Position numbers and translations under genes: made by a program
Shown here: positions 50,306 through 60,115 of the stretch, one piece after another
Position numbering within the stretch: position 1 is the stretch's first letter
Layout of the letters: every line of letters begins with the position of its first letter
NCBI GenBank assembly: GCA_023333565.1
Contig: JAJKFH010003229.1
Coordinates: forward strand, 3,074,001-3,138,000
Source: Puffinus mauretanicus
Taxonomy: Eukaryota > Chordata > Aves > Procellariiformes > Procellariidae
DNA: 64,000 nt
Reading direction: 5' to 3'
The notes under the pieces: model-generated
What the model was told of the DNA's origin: nothing
What the model saw: the letters and a program-made list of their open reading frames with translations, nothing else
Databases searched by the model: none

Positions 50306-50345
50306 TGTGCTGGTTTTGGCTGGGATAGAGTTAATTTTCATAGGA
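50306..50345 (+). mobile_element. Stub of an avian ERV LTR (5' end)
   Basis: TGTGCTGGTTTTGGCTGGG followed by ATAGAGTTAATTTTC matches the first 34 or so bases of an LTR type common in avian ERVL-like elements, including the TG terminus. Similarity is lost after about 50,345, so only the edge remains. The short length limits certainty. Confidence 0.45.
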
Positions 50346-51438
50346 GATGCTCCATCGCTGCAGGGGTGGCTCTCCTTTGGGAGTAGGCACGTAATCTATT
50401 CTCATGATCTCAGGAGTCCTTCAGTGTAAGTTCTTCCTTCCCATTATTACACACACACACCCCCCCCCAAAAAAAAAAAACACCAAATCCAAGTAGCACT
50501 TCCTGACGTGGCTTTCGGTACATTTATGTATTTAAAGGATTGCTCTTCTTTTTTTATCAAAAATGAATTCTCAGCAATTCGGCAGTTGCCAGAATTCCTG
50601 CATGGGAAGTAAAAGCAATGGGCAGTATAAATATTCATACTGCTGTATACACTGTTAGGGCTAGACAACCAGGAAGGACTTCTGGTACATTTCCAAGCAC
50701 CTAGCTGGATATGCATCATTATAGTTGAATATGGATCATTACAAATATCTTTATTCCTTTGCAGCAACACATACCTGGAAAAACTCACTTTACCAGTACA
50801 GAGTCTTGTTTTGCATCTATTGATGTACCGAGGACAGAAAACTAGCAGACAGAAATATCTAGAAGTGCTTGACATTGGCCTAACCCTACTCCAACGAAGT
50901 CTGAGTTTTTACCATCAAGAATGTTTGGTGCAAGCAAGATAATTACAGCGCTTTTGTAAATCCCACACCGAAAATACAAGTATTTGGTTACACTGTGCCT
51001 AGCAGAGTAGCTCCCTGGGTTATAATAAAGGAAAGAATAACACCTGTTTTAAAGAAAAAGCTGAAAACTGTTGCTGCTGCAAGCAGAAGCCCATTTCATA
51101 GGGATGAGATACATAGCACAAATGGGAACAGAAGAGGGTGACAGTAATGTGGACACAAATAACAAGAGCGCTGTTTTTTGTAGTACTAAAATTAGATGAC
51201 AAGTGTAAGATGCCAAGGGTACACCCTTTGCTCTCTCGATTTCACAGATAGCTTTCATCTTTTTGAATAAGGCCTTTGTGGTTGCTCATGCCTGCCTCTG
51301 ACTTGTACACAGGCACAACTGCTGAACTTACAGAAAACCATCATTTTTATTCTTTGTACGGTAAGCCATGTCTCTATTTAAAAACCCCCAGGACCATTTA
51401 GATCACTGCATGTTTTACTTCCAGATCTGAACTTGGCC
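50346..51438. other. Non-coding spacer with mixed simple repeat
   Basis: No gene recognised. It contains a composite AC / C / A simple repeat at about 50,450-50,481. A 142-codon minus frame (50,447-50,875) reads across that repeat and is not recognisable. Confidence 0.5.
50450..50481 (+). repeat. AC, C and A run composite simple repeat
   Basis: (AC)n followed by a 9-C run and a 12-A run. Prone to sequencing and replication slippage. Confidence 0.93.
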
Positions 51439-51534
51439 CCAAGGAAGCATCCTAGCCTTTCCAGGCAAGACCAAGGAAGCATCCTAGCCTTTCCAGGCAA
51501 GACCAAGGAAGCATCCTAGCCTTTCCAGGCAAGA
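51439..51534. repeat. 32-bp minisatellite, three perfect copies
   Basis: Units at 51,439-51,470, 51,471-51,502 and 51,503-51,534, each starting CCAAGGAAGCATCC and ending CCAGGCAAGA, are identical at all 32 positions. Perfect identity implies a recent expansion or an assembly artefact. No repeat-family similarity recognised. Confidence 0.98.
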
Positions 51535-54500
51535 GCATGTCCCTATGTCTTTTTTATATGGGTGCTTATCTCGCTGTTGCATAAAATATGTATTAAAGCA
51601 TTATCTGTGGACAAATATAGCTAGCGAGATTCTAACTTTTCTTTCTCATAAAGTGACCAAAAACCTTCTACAGAATAGGCCAGTTGAGAGAGCTCCAGAA
51701 CATAGAGTGTTGAATAAAAGGTGGGAGGTGGATTTCAAAGGCAACTTTGTCTAGTGAGGGGGACAGCCTACTTTCAGAAGAGTTAACTTTACGTAGGATG
51801 GAAAGCCTGATGTTATACCTGATGATATAATTTACATATGGAAAATTACCCTTTCCTTTATATCGATGCCTACACAGGAGTCGATACCTATCTATAGATG
51901 TATCTCTAGAGGCTAACATCATAGGCTTTCTAGATCAGAGAAGTTAAGCTTTGCTCTGTACAAGAAAGTGTCCTCCAGAGGCAAAGGGAGGAGTTCTATA
52001 AAAAGCACATTTGGGTGGCCTCGGAGTGCCGTGTCAAAAAAATACAATGCCACAGCAGGGTTTTACAGGAGAGAGCTCACCTCCACAGGGCAGTTAGGGA
52101 AATGGGATGGCTTTCTGGGGAGATCAGAAGATGCTGCTCCTCTTAGGGAATCCTTTTCTGACGAAGGGAAGAGAGAGAGCAGAAGCAAAAGCACAGATGC
52201 ACGCTCCAAGCTGTGAAATTTCTGCTACTGTTGTTTAACCTTGGAATTTTCCTCTCAGGACCAAAATTTCCCATTAGGATGCCTCCAGAGGGAAAAGTAA
52301 TCGCCCTCGTTCTCTTAGCTGTTTTTTCCCTTTCTCCTCAACAAAACAGCACCTTGTTTAGCCGCAACTAACATTTGGATTTGACTGTTAATACTAAGGG
52401 GAAGGAAGACTAGCTCACAGCTCAGGCTCTGCCTTTGGGGATGGAGCGGCCAACAGATGGAACCGAGCAGAGAAAATGTGATGCAGATACAGAAAATAGC
52501 AAGAGGGATACAGGCGAAAGATTATCCTCTCCAGTTTATCTTTTTCATTTGTATAGAAACATGCAGATACTCAGTGAAATAGGAAAGCACCAAATTCAAA
52601 ACGGATAAAAGAAAATGCTGTTTGATACAAAGAATAATTAACTTGGGGAATGTGTTGCTACAAGGTGCTACTGAGAACTGAGAGTTCAGTGGGATTCAAG
52701 AAAAGATGAGACACACAGAGAGAATGAGAACAGCTACGATTACATCGGATAAGACTAAATGCACAACTCATGCGTGTTAGTAATAGGTGAAACACCAGAG
52801 GGTAAGAAGCTGGGAAAGAGCTTTCTTGAGGGATGTCTTTCCATAATTCTCCATTACAGGGTTTCTAATTCCTTCCTTTCAAACCTCTAACACTGGATAC
52901 TGTCCGAAGTTGAAAACTGGAATGAAAAAGCTCCAGAGGATGCTTATATTGTGATTCCTCTGATTTATGTAACGTTTTCTGGGAAGTGCCTGTTCTATAA
53001 AAATAAACAGTCTGACTGTGGAGCTAAAGCTGCATATCAGTATTTGCCTAGGTAAAATTAACCTCTGTTTCTAAGCTGCTGACAGTAGTGAGTTTCATAT
53101 GTGAATTGGGGACAGTATGCAGCCCCGTGTCCGTAATATCTTACCTCACTCTCCCACCAAAGACCTCAAGGAGCAATAGCACCCACTTAAACCTTGCATC
53201 CATTTACACTGACAGATTACAAAACACCTCTAGCTCACAGAGAGTAGGGAGAGCTCTCTAATAAATACACAAACTACCTGTAATTTAACATCTGTGTCTC
53301 CAAGTGGCATTCTAATACTGGGTTTGTGATCTGTGGACAGAAATGTCTAACTGCTCACTGGACTAGGCATAAAGTGTGTCTGGCAATTTCACCATTTGGT
53401 GGATAAACACTTGTGGCTGGGCAAAAATAACGCAACAGATTCCGACTCCAAGGGGAAGCCCATTTGCTGTGATTTATACACTTACTGCACTGGATAAACA
53501 CTAATGCTATCATGATTGCCCGTTGTAAAGATCCTGTCATCTGTAGCAACCTGTCTTTTCCATTGGGGCCAACTGTTCTATCTGATGATAAGCAATAAAG
53601 CTCTGGAAGGTGACTGTAAAAGTAACAGACTGTCAGTAGCAGTCAGAGTTGTCGTTTTGTCACTGCCAGTTATTTGAATTTTTAAGACTTACAAAGCCAG
53701 GAATCTTGCTGCCTCTCTTACAATTTGGTCATTTTTTTTCTCATCCTGGCAGAAATACTCAACATCTTTGAGTTTGAACTTAATATAAAGGCGTCCCTAC
53801 TGAAAGAAAAATTAATAAATCCCTTATTCCCCATTAGCTGTAAATGCATTCTTATACTTTTTTTTTTATACTTATACTTTGTGTTTTATAAGCACATTCA
53901 TGTGACTTGCTAGATGTCTGAATTCACAATGCAGTGTCCTTTCAAGTTTGGGGCACAAGGCAATATGCCAGGAAGTGTATTTGAGAATTTCATTACAGTT
54001 TTTTGCAATAAATCCCGCATTCTGTAATCTCTTAAGCATGTTGCACGCTGGAAAGTACTTCAGTTTAACTAGAAAATGTGCATAAACACAGTTCCACATA
54101 CTTGAGATTATCATCAACCTGCCAATTTGCTTTTATCTAAGATTTCTTCATTCCATTTCCTTTTCTTTATCCTCCTTGTGTACCGGTGCTTGAGCTCATG
54201 ATGACAGGAGATAGCACGACTGCAGTAAAGAGCTATTGTAGCAGAACTCCAATCACTGAATCTCATAAAAATGATCACCTTTATAAAGCAAGCCTGCAGG
54301 CTTCAGAAGCAGCCTCCAGCTCCAATTTTTAGGGCTGTGAGGGCAGGGGAAAGGAGCACAGATTGAAAAATGGTGACAGGCAGGAATTTGGAGGACTATA
54401 ACCTACCTTAAAATGTCAGCAAAAGACTACAGTCAAACAGTACAGTACTGCTGCAGAAGGAGTGTCGTTCCTGTTACCATATGCGGTCCATACATATAAG

Positions 54501-55805
54501 CTGTATGACCATATGCAGGTATCACTGTACAAATATATCATCTGCTTTCCTAATGTCTCCAAGTCCTTTCTGCATATTGCAGCAGTCTGAGTCACTAAGA
54601 AAACAACACACAAGTCCCAGCTCCTCTTCCACCACTTTAGGTAGTCGAGGACATTATCTCCCTCAATTGCTATCTGCTGTTTTTGCAAGGGTTTTTTTCT
54701 TCCTTCTAATTCAAACATAGATGTTTATGAAGCTACCTGTGAATATTCTGCATTGTAAAGGGCTTTTACAGTACGATTAAAAATTCTCTCTTTGATTTTG
54801 TGCTTTACTTATCATCCGTAACATAACAGAGCGGCATAAATTTTGAGATGCGTGAAGGATGTAGATCACACTTTTTGAATAACAAACATCAGTGTACTTC
54901 TGAACTTCCTATGCTCCTTGATTTATTGAAACGTTTCCCTGTAATGAAGAGAAAGCTGAGCCACACTGATGGGCCTGATATTCCAGAAATTGCTATCAAA
55001 GCTTTTCCCTTTGATGTCTGTCTACGTCCTGATTGCACAGCCTCCCAGGCTCGAGGGGAAGGAAGGATACTGTTGGCATGATGCTGTGTGGCTTGAATGG
55101 AACTAGCATAATAACATCTTAATCTGCTCTTGCCCCACAAATCTCCCCAGATCTAATCTTTTGCAAAAGCACAGGCTTCACAGCAAGAGCAGCGACACTT
55201 TGATTTCCATTACACATCTTCACAGGGTGTAGAATGGGGAAAACCTGTATTTTGGCTATCTATCTCAGATATAATCTAGTTTGTGGGTTTGTCTGATTTC
55301 TTAAGCCAAAGAACTTAAGTCCCTTTTTTAGCAAGATTTTCTGCGGAAACGAGGTTTGCAAAATCATGCTATCTGCTCATCTATCTCAGTCCTGTTAGCA
55401 CCAATAATTAAACCACTGACCACGTTTAGCCAAGTTTGCCAAATGAGAGAGGTCTCAAAGTCATGCAATTCCTACAAATTTTGTGAGAACCAGTTTGAGG
55501 AATGTAGTAAATGGCCTCACCACTTACTACAAATGAGGAAAACCTTAAGTTACCTGCAGGTTTGGTCTGCTGGCTCTGTGTCTCTTGGAAACAACACTAC
55601 TGCCTCTTGCTGCCTGTCATTTGGGGATAGGCAAGAGGACTTTGGAGAAAGAGGAGAACCACAGGTGCTGCTGCGGGGAGGAGGTCAAGAGGGACCAAGA
55701 GAGGCAGCTGAGGCTACAGTAACTGTAGGATGGGGAGAAGCAGAAGACAAGTCTGGGCTTCATTAGGTCAGCTATTCAGCAAATAGTTTGTTTCTTAGGC
55801 CTTTC
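51535..55805. other. AT-rich non-coding stretch
   Basis: No gene recognised. The longest frame, 136 codons at 55,356-55,766 plus, has no family resemblance that I know. A T-run with flanking TTATACTT repeats lies near 53,853-53,880. Confidence 0.5.
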
Positions 55806-55909
55806 TATCTTCTTTCTTTCTTTCTTTCTTTCTTCCTTTCTTCCTTTCCTTCTTCCTTTCTTCCTTGCTTCCTTTCTTCCTTTCTTTCTTTCCTTCTTTC
55901 CTTACTTGG
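55806..55909 (-). repeat. CTTT/CCTT pyrimidine microsatellite
   Basis: About 100 bp of interrupted CTTT and CCTT units on plus (GAAA/GGAA on minus). It produces the artificial Lys/Arg/Glu-rich minus frame at 55,805-56,008. This GAAA-strand microsatellite is the third long purine tract of the window, on the opposite strand to those at 6.7 and 7.0 kb. Confidence 0.97.
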
Positions 55910-57060
55910 AATATAAGCATTAGTGTGTCTCAGAATAAATGCAGCATCATTATCCAGCAAAAGGGATCTAGCAGTAATGTTTTCTTTTTTAGGATACAGT
56001 ACAACCAAACTGAACAGACCCTGATCCTCGGACGATATAAGTCCATGTGGCTTTTTGGAGGACAGGGAGCTCTCCAGATTATATCAGACCTCACCCAAAG
56101 TATTCCTCTGTATGTAGAGATGAATAATATGGGAAAAAAATAAAATTAATAAAATTAAAATAAAATAAGTTGTAACACTGTGTTTTATATGTTTGTGAAT
56201 ACAAAGGAGATTTTAAACTTTGTAGCATAGCATTCAGGGTCTTTTTATTTCATTTTGGCTCTCAGGTAGAAATGTGCCAGGCTGCCTGCAGTTCTCCAGT
56301 TAAGAGCAGGTTTCACAAATGGTGGGAGCTGCCTGCTGCCCCCCTTCATACAGGGAGCTCGCTGCTGGTTACAGGGGCTGCGTGTCCTGTGGAGATTGAT
56401 GTATTACCCCTTGGCTTACCTGCAAAGCTCACCAGTTTGGGTTCCTTCTCTCTCGCTTTCATTTTTATAAGCAGTTTTGCCAGGTTACCTTTAAACATTA
56501 CCCTTTTTATCAGGTTACTCAGTATAATACAAGCAAAATTATGATGAGATGGATGCTGTTATTGCATTACCTATTTTTATCTCCATTGATTCTTCCGTGT
56601 CTTTCATGAATCACCCTATTGAAAATGTGACAGGTTTATGTCAGTCACAACAGGACTGTAACAATATTAGCTCTACCATGAATTCAGCGTGACACCAAAA
56701 TTGTATCATACTTGACCTTATTTGACATATTCGTGTGCTGAATCAGAAGCTCCGTGCTAAGCTGCACAAAGCAAGTGAAGATTCTTTTCTAACAAGACAT
56801 TCTTCCATATAAATAGAGGTTTGTGCTTTTAGTGTTTGCTGTGCTAGCTCCAGCCATGTGATCGAATGTAAATAATAATGCTATTTCTAGAAACTGTGGC
56901 TAGAAGACATTCCAGCTCTCTTATTCAAGCCTGCTTACAGCACCATCGGTAGCTGGAATAACTTACACCTGACGGCATCTGTTTTTACTATAAACTAGTG
57001 AATTTTGGCATTCTTTCTATGCCTCTGCTTTGGTGAGAACAAGCAGAGCACAGAAGGAAA
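55910..57060. other. Non-coding spacer
   Basis: AT-rich with an AAAAT-type simple repeat at about 56,142-56,168. Frames below 95 codons. Nothing recognised. Confidence 0.5.
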
Positions 57061-57955
57061 CCATAGAATCGTAGAATAGCTCGAGTTGGAAGGGACCCAT
57101 AAGGATCATCAAGTACAACTCCCTGCTCCTCGCAGGACTACCTAAAACTAAACCATTTGACTAAGAGCATTGTCCAGATGCTCCTTGAACTCTGACAGGC
57201 TTGGTGCCCTGACCACTTCCCTGGGGGGCCTGTTGCAGTGACCGACCACCCTCTCAGTGAAGAACCTTTTCCTAGTGCCCAATCTGAACTTCCCCAGACA
57301 CAGCTTCATTCCATTTCCTCATGTCCTATTGTTGGTCACCAGAGAGAGGAGATCAGCACCTCCCCCTCCGCTACCCCCTTGAGGAAGGTGTAGACTGCCA
57401 TGAGGTCACCCCTCAGCCTTCTCTTCTCCAAGCTGAACAAGCCAAGTGACCTCAGCGACTCCTCCTAAGTCTTGCCCTCGAGACCTTTCATCATGTTGGT
57501 TGCCCTTCTCTGGACACACTCTAATAGTTTGATGTCCTTCTTATACTAAGGTGCCCAAAACTGCACACAGTACTTGAGGTGGGGCCACACCAGTGCAGTG
57601 TAGAGTGGGACAATCACCTCCCTTGACTGGCTAGCTATGCTGTGCTAGATGCACCCCAGGGCACAGTTGGCCCTTTTGGCTACCAGGACACACTGTTGAC
57701 TCATATTCAACTTGCCATCAACCCAAACCCCCAGATCTCTTTCCGCAGGGCTGCTCTCCAGCCTCTCGTCCCCCAGTTTGGATGTATAACCAGAATTACC
57801 CCACCCCAGGTGGAGAATCCGGCACTTGCCCTTGTTAAATTTCATACGGTTGGTGATTGCCCAGCTCTCTAGTCTATCCAGATTCCAGTGTAAGGCCTCT
57901 CTACCCTCAAGTGAGTCCATAGCTCCTCCTAATTTAGTATCATCGGAAACCTTCG
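57061..57955 (-). mobile_element. CR1 LINE, longest fragment, minus strand
   Basis: The left edge is the complement of a worn tail (CATAGAATCGTAGAATAGC) and 3' UTR (GTTGGAAGGGACCCATAAGG). It runs through the ORF2 C-terminus, the PLYSAL-type region and the segment that follows the RT catalytic centre, fading near 57,955 (TTTAGTATCATCGGAAACC). About 895 bp remain. The 3' UTR differs from the 5.7 kb copy, so it is another and apparently older subfamily, with several frame breaks. Confidence 0.92.
57645..57920 (-). pseudogene. CR1 ORF2 mid-domain remnant
   Basis: A 91-codon minus frame from the part of CR1 ORF2 just after the RT catalytic centre: LDRLESWAITNRMKFNKGKC, RILHLG, then SSPAERDLGVWVDGKLNMSQ and ANCALGCI. 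In the family this follows the YADD-containing core, which would lie to the right and is not present. The usual continuation toward PLYSAL is in other frames to the left (below 57,645), so the gene is broken. Confidence 0.9.
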
Positions 57956-59349
57956 CAAAAGTGGAAGACCTTGATAAAATCAGCAGCTGGAGAAAAAGGA
58001 AGTAGAAGGAGGCCTTTTACTGTTGATTTCCTCAAACTAATGGAACCCAGAACCTTCATTTGCAGTTTGGATGAGCTGCAGTAAATTGCCCAACTGTTCT
58101 CTTCTGTCAGAATAATACACTTGCCAGAACCTCATCACTGTAAACTGCCACAGCTTCACTGAATCTGGGAGAGGCAGAGCTAAAATAGCCTTTGGGTGAT
58201 ATTTTTTTTTCCAGGGAAAAAGTGGTCTGTCACTTAAAACAAAGAAGAGAGAATCAGAAGAGATGATTTTGTACCCAGTTTTCTCACAGATTTTCTGTAA
58301 GAACTCGTAGATAAGAGTGAGGGCTTGGTTTTCAAAGAAGTTTTGCAGTTAAATCTGATGAAGATACGCAGTTTAAAGCTCACATCAGTCAAACTTCTTG
58401 GAGAAGCTGTATGTGCAGTCATTGGGCTTTACCTGTTGTCAATGAAGTTTATGACAAATTGATTGCTATGGAAGAAGCACTGAGTTTTGAATCTTTGAAA
58501 AAGTCTGTGCCTGCTTCCTTCAGCCCCTACCAAAACTAGGAAGGGATTTTAAATACGATGTACGCTGAAGGAGCTTGTCAGCACTACTTTACTTAGTAGG
58601 AATCAACATTTTAATTATAAGCCTTGCTTTCAAGGGATTAAATCAGAAGTATGGCTGACCATCACCTCTTTGTATCCCGCCTGTCTGTTTTAACTTAGAG
58701 GAGTAATGAAGGAACAGAGTTGTGTGTATTAAAATTCTAAAATGTGCAACTAAATATGTTGAATATTCCTTTTAAAATGCTTCTTTGATTCTTGTTAACT
58801 CTCCAATATGGATTAATTCAGCAGTGATAACAAGATATAAAAACTGACGATTTGGCATGAGCAGTAACTACCTTTCATTCAGATTTTTCCTGTGGATTTG
58901 GAATTATGGGTCAAATAATCAATGAAGAGACTTTACTAATATAAATGTGCATTCATATTACTTCATTAGAAAATACCATGAATCATTGCATCATTCTAAG
59001 AATTGTAATAAAATATGCTCTTGGTATTGCAAACAGCTGAGTTGCAAATACAAAAGCCAGGAATTCTAGCATTAATTAAAGCTCCCCAGCAAAGTTTGCT
59101 CTGAATCTTCTAAACTAATTTAGTTATTTAAATTTTTTTAAAAACCCGTTTCTTACTGTGCAAATGCATAGTCAGCTGGTATCACTGTGCAGCTCAGTCT
59201 TCCACCTAAGAAACTCCAGCCCTTATAACAGCAGTTAAAAGTCATTGGAGAGATGTAGCTTCACACTATTCTTACTAGAAGTGGCTAAAAATGAGCAATT
59301 CCAATATAAATGCCATGGATAGAATACTTATCAATTTTTCCACATCCTA
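57956..59349. other. AT-rich non-coding spacer
   Basis: Frames of 62 codons or less and no repeat recognised. It separates the CR1 from the LTR. Confidence 0.55.
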
Positions 59350-60115
59350 GTTGTGGTGAGTTGACTTTGGCTGGCTGCCAGATGCCCACCCAGATGCTCT
59401 CTCACTCCTCCTCCTCAACAGGGCAGAGGGAGAAAACTAAGATTAAAAAGCTCGTGAGTCAAGGTAAAGACAGGGACATCACTTAACAATTACTGTCACA
59501 GGCAAAACAGACTCAGCTTGGGGAAAATTAATTTAATTTATTTCCAATGAAAACAGATTTGGATAGTGAGAAACAAAGACAAATTAAAACACCACCTTTC
59601 CCCCTTACCCCAGGTGCAACTTCACTCCTTCATTCCTGACTCCTCTACCTCCTCCCCCCCGAGCAGTACAGGGGTGATGGGGAATGGGGGGTTGTGGTCA
59701 CTTCACAGCAGCTCCTCGCTGCCGCTCCTTCCTCTTCAGACTTTTGCCCTGCTCCAGCACGGGTCCTCTTCATGCGCTTCAGTCTTCCAGGACAAACCTG
59801 CTCCAGCGAAGGCTCTCCATGGGCCACAGTTCCTTCAGGGCATATCCTGCTCCAGGATAAACCTGCTCCAGCCTGGGGTCCTCCACAGCTGCAAGGTGGA
59901 TGTCTGCTCCACCGTGGTCTCTTCCAGGGGCTGCAGGGCAATACCTGCTCCAGCATGGTCCCTCCAGGGGCTGCAGGGGATCCCTGCTCACGCTCCTGGG
60001 GCACCTCCTCCCCTCCTCCTTCTCTCCCCTCAGTGCTCACAGGGCTGTTTCTCACACTTTCCCCCTCGCTCCTCACTGCCGGGCAGTGTTTTGTGTTTGC
60101 TTCTGGGAGCAGTTT
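59350..60115 (-). mobile_element. Avian ERV-type LTR, truncated, minus strand
   Basis: The sequence from GTGGTGAGTTGACTTTGGC through GGCAAAACAGACTCAGC, TTGGGGAAAATTAATTTAAT and the CTGCTCCAGC-rich part follows an LTR-like repeat I know as abundant in bird genomes, probably of ERVL type. Reading on the minus strand, an AATAAA signal (plus 59,537-59,542) lies about 190 bp before the end at 59,350, which fits R-U5 placement. The other end, near 60,115, lacks the expected continuation, so the copy looks truncated. No viral gene is present. The overlapping frames here (191, 185 and 144 codons) come from the GC-rich repeat half and are not viral proteins. Confidence 0.6.
59749..59990 (-). repeat. 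Degenerate 40-49 bp tandem array inside the LTR
   Basis: CTGCTCC-type cores recur on the plus strand at about 59,749, 59,798, 59,847, 59,863, 59,904, 59,945 and 59,983, i.e. at 49, 49, 16, 41, 41 and 38 bp spacing. Linkers carry GGTCCTCC / GGCTGCAGGG words. This internal array is typical of the repeat as I remember it and explains the long open frames on both strands. Confidence 0.75.

Noticed and set aside
55805..56008. Lys/Arg/Glu-rich 67-codon minus frame
   Set aside because: Translation of the GAAA/GGAA microsatellite.
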